From Campylobacteraceae bacterium (GTDB lineage Bacteria > Campylobacterota > Campylobacteria > Campylobacterales > Campylobacteraceae), in NCBI GenBank assembly GCA_031258205.1, contig JAIRNE010000008.1, positions 1 to 39,881 of the forward strand: a stretch of 39,881 bases of DNA, written 5' to 3'. Each line of letters begins with the position of its first letter. Position 1 is the stretch's first letter. The notes beneath the pieces were generated by a model. That model did no database searches. It was not told where the DNA came from and saw nothing but the letters and a program-made list of their open reading frames with translations. A program made the position numbers and the translations under genes. Below, one piece after another: positions 30,352 through 38,977 of the stretch.

Positions 30352-31342
30352 TAATTTGCGAAGTATGTCAAAGCGTTTATTGGACGCTTTCAAATGGCTC
30401 TGCCGCGATAAATTCTACAAAGCTTACGACAATAAAGTAGTTTTTGCGGATACAAAACATATAACGACAGACGGTTTGAATATGTTTGACGTTATTTTGT
30501 CTCCTAAATATTATTGGACAAAAATAGAGACGCTCCCCGTAAAATACGCTTTTCAAGCGCGCGAATATGCTCCTTCCATATTTGAGGGTTTTATCCCAAA
30601 GGGCGACTACTCGTACATGGCGGTAAAACAAAACGGCAGCTTCATGCTGTTTGTTTATGATATCAAAAATATATTGGATAATTTAGAATCCATAGGCATT
30701 AAACCCTCTCATATAAGAAAAGCGTATTTTGCGCAGACAGAGTTTGCAAGCTGCCAATGCGATATAAAAATAGACGACAATAACGCTTTGTCCATACGCG
30801 AGGGCAAAGTCATAAAAGTTCCGCTCTCATTGGCAAAAGAGCATGTGAATATACAAGAGATACTGCGTACGTTAAAACTTTCAAAAAATGTGGTCAAACT
30901 CGGCAAATTCAATCGTATTTACGAAAAACGCACAGCCCTTAAAGGCGTCATATACGCGCTGATATTTTTGACTGCGCTCTTGTTTGCGGAACTGTTTTTT
31001 GTTACGCATGTATTAAATTCGCAGGAGAAAAAGAGGGAAGAGATATTAAAAGAATATTCTCTGCCCTCTACCGAAATTCAGCTAAACGCGCTTTTAAAAC
31101 AACATGAGAGAATAAATAAAGAACAAAAAGATATCAGAGAAAAAGTCAGCGAAGTTTTCAAATTTCCATTTTCGCAGGGCGGATATTTCAAAAGCATAGA
31201 AGCAAGCCGCTCGCAAATTTCGCTGATAATGCATGTAAACGACAAAAGCGACAGCATTAAGAGTTATTTTCAAAAATCTTTTGTCATAGAAGATTTTCAA
31301 GACAGTACCAACGATATTAAAATAAAGCTGCGCTATGAATAA
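30335..31342 (+). CDS. gspL: GspL-like assembly protein (divergent)
   Basis: A soluble N-terminal domain of about 205 residues, one membrane helix (about 211-233) and a periplasmic ferredoxin-like C-terminal domain reproduce GspL topology. GspL links GspE to the inner membrane and GspM. The frame is open from ATG 30305, which lacks a ribosome binding site. TTG 30335, nine bases after GAGAG, is preferred but unsure. The sequence is too divergent for a motif call, so order (after K, before M) and topology carry the assignment. Confidence 0.6.
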   Translation: MKRFFDNLRSMSKRLLDAFKWLCRDKFYKAYDNKVVFADTKHITTDGLNMFDVILSPKYYWTKIETLPVKYAFQAREYAPSIFEGFIPKGDYSYMAVKQNGSFMLFVYDIKNILDNLESIGIKPSHIRKAYFAQTEFASCQCDIKIDDNNALSIREGKVIKVPLSLAKEHVNIQEILRTLKLSKNVVKLGKFNRIYEKRTALKGVIYALIFLTALLFAELFFVTHVLNSQEKKREEILKEYSLPSTEIQLNALLKQHERINKEQKDIREKVSEVFKFPFSQGGYFKSIEASRSQISLIMHVNDKSDSIKSYFQKSFVIEDFQDSTNDIKIKLRYE

Positions 31343-31718
31343 GATAAATCCTTTAATTTTGATATCGGTTTTGGTTTTGATACTGACAGCGGCGGCATTT
31401 AACGTTTCTCGTTTGAAAAATGAGATGGGAGAAAACGGCAAAGCTCTTCTTGCTTTAGACGACAATGCAAAGAAAATAGCGGTTTCTAAAAAAATCTGGG
31501 ATAAAACAAACTTAAAAGAACGCTTGGACGCTATTTTTAACGCCGCGAACATCAGCGATAAAGGAAAAACGTTTGAGGTAAAAATTTCATCTTTAACGCG
31601 CGGACAGATAAATGATATAGTCAAAAAAACGTTGAGCGGCGGCTTTGAAATAGAGAAATTTGCGATTTTAGCCGAAGCGGAAGATAAAATATCTTTTACT
31701 TTGGAGATAGCAAAATGA
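31335..31718 (+). CDS. gspM: GspM-like assembly protein (divergent)
   Basis: 127 residues: a short cytoplasmic N-terminus, one membrane helix (about 6-23), a helical linker and a C-terminal ferredoxin-like alpha/beta domain (about 80-127), the GspM plan. It overlaps the GspL-like gene by eight bases and the next by four. GspM partners GspL in the inner-membrane complex. Identity rests on topology and order. Confidence 0.55.
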   Translation: MNKINPLILISVLVLILTAAAFNVSRLKNEMGENGKALLALDDNAKKIAVSKKIWDKTNLKERLDAIFNAANISDKGKTFEVKISSLTRGQINDIVKKTLSGGFEIEKFAILAEAEDKISFTLEIAK

Positions 31719-32242
31719 AAATTTTAAAATACGTCCTATATACGATACTGTTTTTATATGTTGCGGTCATATTTCTGCCTAAAGAGAATTTCTATTTTTT
31801 TGCGGAGCATAAACTTAACGAGCGTAAAATTATATTGAGCAATGAAACATTGAGCGATTTTATGGGCGTTTTTACGGCGCAAGAGGCACATGTATCATAT
31901 TATGGCGACGATATCGCGCAGATAGATACGATAAGAATTGTGCCGTTTATTTTGTATAACGAGGCAGCTCTTGAAAGCCTGCATGTCTCAAAAAAGTTCC
32001 AAAGTTTTATTCCAAGCGAAATAGACGCAGTAAAAATAAAATTTACGCCGCTTTATCCGACAAAATTGTGGCTGAGCGCGGACGGCGATTTCGGAGAGAT
32101 TCGCGGCAGTTATAACATGTACGATAAAAAATTGAGACTTATCTTAAATCCTCAAGAATATTTTAAGCAAAAATATCCGACTATTTACAGAGAATTTAAA
32201 GACATGGACGGAGAGTTGATATATGAATCATCTTTTGAATGA
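31715..32242 (+). CDS. gspN: GspN-like protein
   Basis: 175 residues with an N-terminal membrane anchor (about 4-21) and a beta-rich periplasmic domain. The segment L-S-A-D-G-D-F-G-E-I-R-G-S-Y followed by K-L-R-L-I-L matches the GspN pattern of repeated strands, although the protein is shorter than usual GspN (about 250). GspN is a non-essential T2SS component. It overlaps gspC by 20 bases. Confidence 0.55.
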   Translation: MKILKYVLYTILFLYVAVIFLPKENFYFFAEHKLNERKIILSNETLSDFMGVFTAQEAHVSYYGDDIAQIDTIRIVPFILYNEAALESLHVSKKFQSFIPSEIDAVKIKFTPLYPTKLWLSADGDFGEIRGSYNMYDKKLRLILNPQEYFKQKYPTIYREFKDMDGELIYESSFE

Positions 32243-33038
32243 TAAAACGCTAAACGTTATCTTTAAAATTTTAATTTGCATAGCCGTATCAAAAAGCATA
32301 GCGTTGGCGTTTTTTATTTTTCTCCCCAAAAGCGGCGTAGAGATTAGCCGCGGCGAAAAAAACCTTATAAATTTTAACGCTTACGATTTCTCTTTTTTTT
32401 CTCGTCCGTCTCAAAATTCAGAAGTTTTAAATACTCAAAATTCGCAGATAAGCAGTTTGAAACTTTCGGCGATATATAAAGAAAACAGCGGCAAAAACGT
32501 TTTTATCATTATCTCGGACGGCAGTTCGTCCGAAGTTTTAAAAACGGGGGACAGGTATAAACAATACGTTGTGGGCGAGGTAAAATCAAACGGCGCGTTT
32601 CTTAAAGAGAATGACAATGACCTTTGGATAGCTCTCGCTGAGATTACCTCTCAAAATACGCAGGCTGCAACCAGCAGAGTGAGTCCTTCGCGGCAGAATT
32701 TACAGACAAATGAACAAGAATATACAAATATTTTAAAAAGAAGCGAGATAGACGAACTTATGGCAAATCCGGATACGGTATTTAAAAATATAGGCTTTAA
32801 AGAGGTCATGAAAAACGGAAAAATGGAAGGTTTTAGAGTGCTTAGTATCAATAGAAACTCCCCTTTGGCAAAATTGGGGCTTCGCGCGGGAGATATCGTA
32901 CAAAGCTTTAACGGAATTAAGCTTGATAACTACTCAAGCGTTCTTGAAATTTATAACAATGCCAAATCATACAGCAGAGTAAAATTGGAAGTTATGAGAA
33001 ACAATGAAAAAAAGGAGTTTGAATATGAAATTTATTAG
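32223..33038 (+). CDS. gspC: Type II secretion protein GspC with PDZ domain
   Basis: 271 residues: one membrane helix (about 12-35), the HR domain (about 75-140, S-L-K-L-S-A-I-Y...S-S-E-V-L-K-T-G-D), a flexible Gln/Ser-rich linker, and a C-terminal PDZ domain (about 200-270) with S-P-L-A-K-L-G-L-R-A-G-D-I-V. GspC connects the inner-membrane platform to the secretin and its PDZ domain may select substrates. Its end overlaps gspD by 14 bases. Confidence 0.87.
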   Translation: MNHLLNDKTLNVIFKILICIAVSKSIALAFFIFLPKSGVEISRGEKNLINFNAYDFSFFSRPSQNSEVLNTQNSQISSLKLSAIYKENSGKNVFIIISDGSSSEVLKTGDRYKQYVVGEVKSNGAFLKENDNDLWIALAEITSQNTQAATSRVSPSRQNLQTNEQEYTNILKRSEIDELMANPDTVFKNIGFKEVMKNGKMEGFRVLSINRNSPLAKLGLRAGDIVQSFNGIKLDNYSSVLEIYNNAKSYSRVKLEVMRNNEKKEFEYEIY

Positions 33039-34995
33039 AATAGTCATGTGTGTTATTTTATCGGTAAGCTTAAATGCTCAAAGTATTGAAGACGCTAATT
33101 CCGCGGTTGAAATAAATTTTAGAGATTTGGAGATTACGGATTTTATAAGGCTTGTTTCAAACGTTTTAAATAAAAATATACTGTTTTTAGAAACAATACC
33201 GGGCAAAGTAGAGTTTACTTCCACAACGCCGGTAACCAAACAGGATTTACCGCTCATATTGCAGTCTGTTCTTGCGGCAAAAGGCTATACTATGGTAGAT
33301 CATGGTCAATACATGGAGATTGTAAGAAGCAATATGGTAGCGCAGTACAATCTGCCTGTAGTAGGCAAGTCTCAAGGGTATACGCAGATGGTTACGCAGA
33401 CGATAAAAGTAAAAGGTTTGAATGTTGACGAAGTTATAAATAAGATAAGACATCTTGCATCCGTATCCGTCAAATTTGCGACCGTTAGAGAGAGTAATCT
33501 GCTCGTTATAACCGATTTCCCAAAAAATATAGACACAATAAAAAAAGTCATAACGCTCATGGAGCAAAATGTAGCTTCGGAAGTGGCGTTTATCAAAATG
33601 TATAACGCCAATATAGAGCAGACTTTTCCGATACTGCAGTCAATATCAAGAAGCGTTTTTAATGAAAGGATAGAGAGCGAGAAAGTAGCGTTATACGAAA
33701 ACAGAGCCGATAACGGAATCATTGCCGTGGGTTCGTATGAAAATATAGAAAAACTGAAAGAGATTATAGCCAATTTGGACAAAGGGCAAGAGTCGTTTCA
33801 AATGGTTACAAGAGTGATACAGCTCAATAATACCGAAGCCAAAAATGTCCATAAAATAGTAAGCGAAATTCTCTCTTCAAACGCTTTAAACGTAACGGCG
33901 CCCTCTTCAAGCGTTTTAATTTCCGGAAACCAGACGATTATACAAAACGCCGCGAGAGCAGTCAATGCTAATAAACCCATACTCTCTTTGGACGAAGCGA
34001 GCAACTCTATAGTCGTTCTGGCTGCGCAAAAAGATCATGAGATTATAAAAGAGATAATAAGCGAACTTGATAAAGAGCAAAAGCAAGTCTTTGTAAAAGC
34101 GAAAATTATTGAAATCAGCGAAGCGGCTTCGCAAAGAATAGGCGTACAGTACGGATTTGAAGGTGGGAGAGTAACCTCGGACGGACTTTATACGTTTGCT
34201 ATGAACATGGGAGGAAGCGCGCTTGCCTTATCTCCTGTATTAGGCTCTGTTATTAATTTTGAAGATATAAAATCAGGTCTTGCTTTCGGCGCATCCATAG
34301 ATTTTCTAAAAACAAACGGCGCGGCTAATATCGTCTCGGAGCCATCATTGTTGTGCGTAAACAATATTGAGTCAAAAATATATATAGGACAGACGCAATC
34401 CATCATTACAAGCGCTACAAATTCGGACAGCACTACGGATTTAACAAGAAACACATACACAAGAGAAGACATAGGCTTAACCCTGCAGGTAAAACCCAGA
34501 ATTGCAAATGACGGAAAAGTTACCCTGCAAATAGAAGCGATAGTAGAAGATGTGATAGACGGAAGCGGCGGAAGCGGCGGTATGCCCACTACGACAAAAA
34601 GGGAAGTGAGCACGACGGCTATAGTAAAACACGGCGAAAGCGTCATCGTGGGAGGTCTTATCCGCAATAAAGATACCGAAAACAGCAATAAAGTTCCGCT
34701 TTTGGGGGATATACCGCTTTTGGGAAATCTTTTTACGCATACCACCGACGTTAATGATCAGCTCAATATTGTTTTGGTTTTAACTCCTTATATAGTAAAC
34801 TCCAGCGATGAATTATCACAGTTAAAGGTGCAGTTATCCGAACTTGATATGATTCAAGATGTTTACAGCAGACAGTTGAAAGAGGAGCTTAAAAAAAGAG
34901 TGGAAAATGCGCCGAAAATTAAAGACAATATTGAAAAAAGCGCCGATGCGCCATTCGGAAGCGACGCGTATTGGAATAATTTAATACGCAAATAG
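33025..34995 (+). CDS. gspD: Type II secretion outer-membrane secretin GspD
   Basis: The frame opens at 33004, but AAGGAG seven bases before ATG 33025 and a signal peptide beginning M-K-F-I-R-I-V-M fix the later start. The mature protein has an N0 domain (about 30-100: V-E-I-N-F-R-D-L-E-I-T-D-F-I), N1-N3 repeats (about 120-330) and the secretin barrel (about 360-590). The signature V-P-L-L-G-D-I-P-L-L-G-N-L-F is followed by V-L-V-L-T-P-Y-I-V. About 60 residues follow the barrel, where a pilotin could bind. 656 residues, normal length. Confidence 0.93.
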   Translation: MKFIRIVMCVILSVSLNAQSIEDANSAVEINFRDLEITDFIRLVSNVLNKNILFLETIPGKVEFTSTTPVTKQDLPLILQSVLAAKGYTMVDHGQYMEIVRSNMVAQYNLPVVGKSQGYTQMVTQTIKVKGLNVDEVINKIRHLASVSVKFATVRESNLLVITDFPKNIDTIKKVITLMEQNVASEVAFIKMYNANIEQTFPILQSISRSVFNERIESEKVALYENRADNGIIAVGSYENIEKLKEIIANLDKGQESFQMVTRVIQLNNTEAKNVHKIVSEILSSNALNVTAPSSSVLISGNQTIIQNAARAVNANKPILSLDEASNSIVVLAAQKDHEIIKEIISELDKEQKQVFVKAKIIEISEAASQRIGVQYGFEGGRVTSDGLYTFAMNMGGSALALSPVLGSVINFEDIKSGLAFGASIDFLKTNGAANIVSEPSLLCVNNIESKIYIGQTQSIITSATNSDSTTDLTRNTYTREDIGLTLQVKPRIANDGKVTLQIEAIVEDVIDGSGGSGGMPTTTKREVSTTAIVKHGESVIVGGLIRNKDTENSNKVPLLGDIPLLGNLFTHTTDVNDQLNIVLVLTPYIVNSSDELSQLKVQLSELDMIQDVYSRQLKEELKKRVENAPKIKDNIEKSADAPFGSDAYWNNLIRK

Positions 34996-35004
34996 GACAA
35001 TTTG

Positions 35005-36525
35005 ATGAGCGGCATAGAATATATACATGATACGAATTTAGAACCTTTTGAGGTTGAGTCCGAAGAGATTAACGTAGCTCTTAAAAATTATGTGCTTTTT
35101 TCAAAGATAGACGATATCGTGTGTGCATGCATTGCCGAAAACTACATGAATGCGGCTTTTGAATATCTATCCAAACAAAAGACGGGATATAAAGTAGTAT
35201 TTTTGGACGAAGAGTCGTACGAGAGGCTTTTTAATAAATTTTTAGAACTTAGAACCGATAAAGAGCTTGGAGCTATAGATAAAAACGCCGAAGAGGAGGC
35301 AAGCGTTGACGAAGATATGAATTTGACGGAGTTTTTGAGAAACTCGGGCGATATTCTAACGTCCGAAGAGTCTGCGCCGATTATAAAATTTGTAAATTCG
35401 CTTTTTTATCAAGCCATCAAAAAACGCTCAAGCGATATTCATATAGAGATGCATGAGTTTAAAGGCGAAATACGCTTTCGTATAGACGGCGTATTGACAA
35501 AACATATAGAGCTTGAAAAAAACATTTTAAACCTTGTCATAAGCCGTATTAAAGTCATATCAAATCTTGACATATCCGAAAAACGCATCCCGCAAGACGG
35601 CAGAACGCAGATAAAAATAGCCGGACGCACGCTTGATATCCGCGTCTCTATACTGCCCGTGTATTACGGCGAGAGAGTCGTTATGCGTATTTTGATGGAT
35701 TCTACGCAGATTCCATCGCTTTTGGAACTTGGATTTACCGACAGTTTGATAAATGGATTGAACAGTATCTTGCAATACTCGCATGGTATTATTTTGGTAA
35801 CGGGACCGACCGGCAGCGGCAAATCTACCACGCTGCATTCGTTTTTGCAAAAATTGGCATCGCCCGAAAAAAACATCATCACTATAGAAGATCCGGTAGA
35901 GTATAAGACAAACAATATAAATCAAATTCAAGTAAATAATAAAGTCGGACTTACTTTTGCCGCAGGGCTGCGCTCCATTTTAAGGCAGGATCCGGATATA
36001 GTCATGGTAGGCGAGATACGCGATAACGAGACCGCTTCCATAGCCACGCAGGCGGCTCTTACCGGACATTTGGTGCTCTCCACGCTGCATACAAATAACG
36101 CTACAGCCGCTATAACAAGACTTGTGGATATGAAGATAGAGCCGTTTTTGATTTCATCAACGCTACTTGCCGTGCTGGCTCAAAGATTGGTGCGGCTGCT
36201 TTGTCCTCACTGCAAATCGGAGGATAAGATAGCCGAAGATTACGCAAATCAATTTTCCATCAAAAAAGAGACCGTTATTTATAAAGCCAACGGCTGCAAA
36301 CAGTGCGGTTATACGGGATATATAGGCAGACAGGCGATAGGAGAACTGCTTATTATGAACGACGATATAAAAACGATACTCAAAACGACTACGAACGATT
36401 ATCAAATCCGCTCTTTTGCCAAAGGAAAAGGTATGATATTTTTATCGCACAGACTAAAAGAGCTTTTGTCGGAAGGCAAAATATCGCTTGACGAAGCGAT
36501 AAGAATCGGAATAAAAGATGACTAA
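35005..36525 (+). CDS. gspE: Type II secretion ATPase GspE
   Basis: The start is ATG 35005, seven bases after AGGA; a TTG one codon earlier is less well spaced. The 506-residue hexameric ATPase has N-terminal domains (1-130), then R-I-D-G and the N2 domain. Walker A is G-P-T-G-S-G-K-S-T with Lys273, Walker B ends at Glu337 in V-M-V-G-E-I-R-D, and a His box follows (T-G-H-L-V-L-S-T-L-H-T-N). The tetracysteine zinc site, Cys400/403/431/434, is intact. It powers pseudopilus assembly through GspF and GspL. It overlaps gspI by eight bases. Confidence 0.94.
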   Translation: MSGIEYIHDTNLEPFEVESEEINVALKNYVLFSKIDDIVCACIAENYMNAAFEYLSKQKTGYKVVFLDEESYERLFNKFLELRTDKELGAIDKNAEEEASVDEDMNLTEFLRNSGDILTSEESAPIIKFVNSLFYQAIKKRSSDIHIEMHEFKGEIRFRIDGVLTKHIELEKNILNLVISRIKVISNLDISEKRIPQDGRTQIKIAGRTLDIRVSILPVYYGERVVMRILMDSTQIPSLLELGFTDSLINGLNSILQYSHGIILVTGPTGSGKSTTLHSFLQKLASPEKNIITIEDPVEYKTNNINQIQVNNKVGLTFAAGLRSILRQDPDIVMVGEIRDNETASIATQAALTGHLVLSTLHTNNATAAITRLVDMKIEPFLISSTLLAVLAQRLVRLLCPHCKSEDKIAEDYANQFSIKKETVIYKANGCKQCGYTGYIGRQAIGELLIMNDDIKTILKTTTNDYQIRSFAKGKGMIFLSHRLKELLSEGKISLDEAIRIGIKDD

Positions 36526-36946
36526 AGCGTTTACGCTTATTGAAGTTTTGATAGCTGTGGCTATAGTATTCACAGCAGGTCTTGGACTTTTGAGCGTAAG
36601 TTCCAATAACTCTAAAATTATCAATTACGCAAAGAGTAAAACGCAGGCAAATATGTTTTTCTCTTTGGCGGTTTTAAATAACCTCTGCGGCGCAGATAAA
36701 GAGACAAACTTGTACGATGCGGTGAAAACAAAATTTATGATAAAAGACGACAGCCTCATATCCGCCTTAAAAGAGCAAAACCTCACATGCGAGAGCGAAG
36801 AGGTATTTAATATGAAACTCTCGGACAGCAAAGAGATTGAGGAGAGCTTGGATAAAATTCCGCAGATGACATTTATCATCAACAAAATCGCCGCTAACAT
36901 AAACGGCGCAAATATAATAGGATACGAGATAAAGGCAGAGATGTGA
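36518..36946 (+). CDS. gspI: Minor pseudopilin, GspI-like
   Basis: The leader M-T-K-A is followed by F-T-L-I-E-V-L-I-A-V-A-I, with Ala at -1 and Glu at +5. About 115 residues with a Cys pair (Cys57 and Cys89, roughly) follow. The position after gspE and before a second minor pseudopilin, and the V-L-I-A-V-A-I helix typical of GspI, support the call. The stop overlaps the GTG start of the next gene. Confidence 0.75.
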   Translation: MTKAFTLIEVLIAVAIVFTAGLGLLSVSSNNSKIINYAKSKTQANMFFSLAVLNNLCGADKETNLYDAVKTKFMIKDDSLISALKEQNLTCESEEVFNMKLSDSKEIEESLDKIPQMTFIINKIAANINGANIIGYEIKAEM

Positions 36947-37476
36947 AAAGAGCTTTCACGCTCATAGAGATAGTCGTATCTATCGCTATATTTTCCGTTA
37001 TAGCCATATACATGTATCAAGCTATAAACACCGTGCAAAAAAGTAACGACATTAACTCTTTGCGTTACATAGAGTACGCGAAAGAGCAAAAAATAACAAA
37101 GCTTTTTTATAACGACTTTTTTTTGCAGACAAATATATACGCCGCCCTAAACATCACAAACAGCGGCGATTTTGATATTTTGCGCCTGCGTACCAAAAAC
37201 TCCCTGCATGCCATGATAAATCCCCATATTGCTTATTTTGTCAAAGATAACTCTTTATACAGGATAGAATCAAAAAGAGATGAAACCATTCCTTTGACTT
37301 ATGAAAACATAGAGCGCGTCAAGGTGGATAAACTCATGGAAAACGTAACCCTTTTTCGCATATATGCAAACAAAAACTCTTATCTTATCAGTTACCGCGC
37401 CAAAGAAAGGTTTGCCGCATTTCAAATCTCTTTGCCGCAAATCCCCAGCGCAAATAATCAAACCAATCAAAAATAG
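36943..37476 (+). CDS. gspJ: Minor pseudopilin, GspJ-like
   Basis: GTG start in a four-base overlap with gspI. The leader M-K-R-A is followed by F-T-L-I-E-I-V-V-S-I-A-I-F. The 177-residue product is of GspJ size, and the S-I-A-I-F-S-V-I-A-I-Y helix resembles GspJ (L-A-I-F-A). The globular part is divergent. It is the last gene of the secretion run; 130 bases without a gene follow. No prepilin peptidase gene is nearby, so processing must depend on one elsewhere. Confidence 0.72.
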   Translation: MKRAFTLIEIVVSIAIFSVIAIYMYQAINTVQKSNDINSLRYIEYAKEQKITKLFYNDFFLQTNIYAALNITNSGDFDILRLRTKNSLHAMINPHIAYFVKDNSLYRIESKRDETIPLTYENIERVKVDKLMENVTLFRIYANKNSYLISYRAKERFAAFQISLPQIPSANNQTNQK

Positions 37477-37590
37477 CGGCTGTTCGCATCCGCAATTTTG
37501 CTTATTCAAGATAAAATGCCAATCATACGCAGTTTTGATTGCGTTTATATATTTCGCAATAAAATCAGAACAATAAAAGTTATATTTACA

Positions 37591-37596
37591 TATAAT
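37591..37596 (+). promoter_or_regulatory. -10 box of the Sel1-repeat gene pair
   Basis: TATAAT about 33 bases before ATG 37629. With transcription starting near 37603, a TTG at 37608 would be almost leaderless, which favours the ATG. Confidence 0.5.
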
Positions 37597-37628
37597 GCGA
37601 TAAATTTTTGACTGATAAAGAAGCGGCG

Positions 37629-38969
37629 ATGAGCAGAGCAAGACAACTATTTTGGGCGGCAAGTTTAATTATAATCGTTTTGATTGCATATTTAAATTTT
37701 TTCTATTTTGATTTTGCAAATACGAAAAACAGAGAGTGCGGCAATGGCAATATGACAAGCTGTTATGAGCTTGGTTTTGCGTATTACAATGGAATGCATG
37801 AGCTTAAAAAAGATCTCCCAACGGCATTAACTTATATACAAAAAGCTTGCGAAGGCAAATATGCGCAAGGCTGTCAATATTTAGGCGGCGTAACTGCCGA
37901 TTTGCAAAACAGCACAAATTATTATGATTTAGCCTGCAGTTACGGTTCATTGGATTCATGCTACCGGCTTGGTATTTTGTATAGAGATCAACCGTCGGAA
38001 AATCTATCCAAATCATTCTCGTATTTTGAAAATTTGTGCAAACAGGATTATAAACGCAGTTGTTACGGCGTTGCTTTTGTATCTATAAAAGATGAAGCTC
38101 CGCCGAATATCAAAAATTACAAAAAAGCGCTGTCCATATTTGAGAACCTCTGCGATAAAAATGACTTTGAAGCATGCTATGCGGCTGGCTGGCTGTATTA
38201 TATGGGCAAGGTAGAGTCTTCACAAAGCTTGGCAAAGTCGCTGTATTATTTTGCAAAATCCTGCGAAAACGGTTATAACAACGGATGCAAAGTCATAGAT
38301 ATGCATAAAAATGCATTAAAAAACTTTGAAGAAAATCAAAAACTGTGCGAAAGCGGTTCAATTAAAGATTGCGCCCAAGCGGCGCAGGCATACAAAAACG
38401 GCAGAACAGTTCAAAAGGATTTTGATAAAGCCGCTTCGTATTACGCAAAAGCCTGCGACGAATACGATCACGCCAAATCCTGCGAAAATGCATATTTTAC
38501 CTACAAACAACATGACCTCGTAAATAAAATGAGATATGCCCTGAAAGCATGCGACAAAAAAATATATAAAGCCTGCATAAATGTGGGAGATTTATATCTG
38601 CACATGTATGAACATGCTTTGGATTACAGATTGGCTTATTTTGAAAATCCCGACATACTGCCGAAAGATCCGCAAAAAGCTCTGTATTATTATAAAAAAG
38701 CTTACGAAAACGGCATAGATGACGGATATTACAAAACGGGAATGGCATACTATAGAGAAAAGGCGATATACGACTTAAAAGCGGCGGCAAAATATCTGAA
38801 AATAGTATGCGATAAAAGCGACGGACACGGTTGTTTTTATTTAAGCGAAGTTTACGCAAGCGGCAAAGATATGCAAAACGCTATGATATACGCTAAAAAA
38901 GGGTGCGATTTAAACAATACCGGCGCATGTGATCAGGTAACATGGCTTAAAAAAAAGTTAAATAAATAG
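37629..38969 (+). CDS. Membrane-anchored cysteine-rich Sel1-repeat protein (Hcp-like), 446 residues
   Basis: ATG 37629 is preferred over TTG 37608 because of the promoter position. An N-terminal helix (about 8-25) would anchor the protein with its body in the periplasm. The rest is a chain of about ten Sel1/TPR-like repeats of roughly 36 residues with the pattern C-x(4-7)-C-x-x-L-G-x-x-Y, for example M-T-S-C-Y-E-L-G-F-A-Y-Y-N-G. Paired Cys within repeats are the hallmark of Helicobacter cysteine-rich proteins, in which they form disulfides. Function here is unknown; scaffold or envelope stress roles are common for such repeats. A paralogue follows eight bases later. Confidence 0.8.
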   Translation: MSRARQLFWAASLIIIVLIAYLNFFYFDFANTKNRECGNGNMTSCYELGFAYYNGMHELKKDLPTALTYIQKACEGKYAQGCQYLGGVTADLQNSTNYYDLACSYGSLDSCYRLGILYRDQPSENLSKSFSYFENLCKQDYKRSCYGVAFVSIKDEAPPNIKNYKKALSIFENLCDKNDFEACYAAGWLYYMGKVESSQSLAKSLYYFAKSCENGYNNGCKVIDMHKNALKNFEENQKLCESGSIKDCAQAAQAYKNGRTVQKDFDKAASYYAKACDEYDHAKSCENAYFTYKQHDLVNKMRYALKACDKKIYKACINVGDLYLHMYEHALDYRLAYFENPDILPKDPQKALYYYKKAYENGIDDGYYKTGMAYYREKAIYDLKAAAKYLKIVCDKSDGHGCFYLSEVYASGKDMQNAMIYAKKGCDLNNTGACDQVTWLKKKLNK

Positions 38970-38977
38970 GAGTTTAT

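Noticed and set aside
33004-33024. Earlier start for gspD
   Set aside because: The ribosome binding site AAGGAG and the signal peptide fit ATG 33025; the extension would add Lys/Arg residues read from the site itself.
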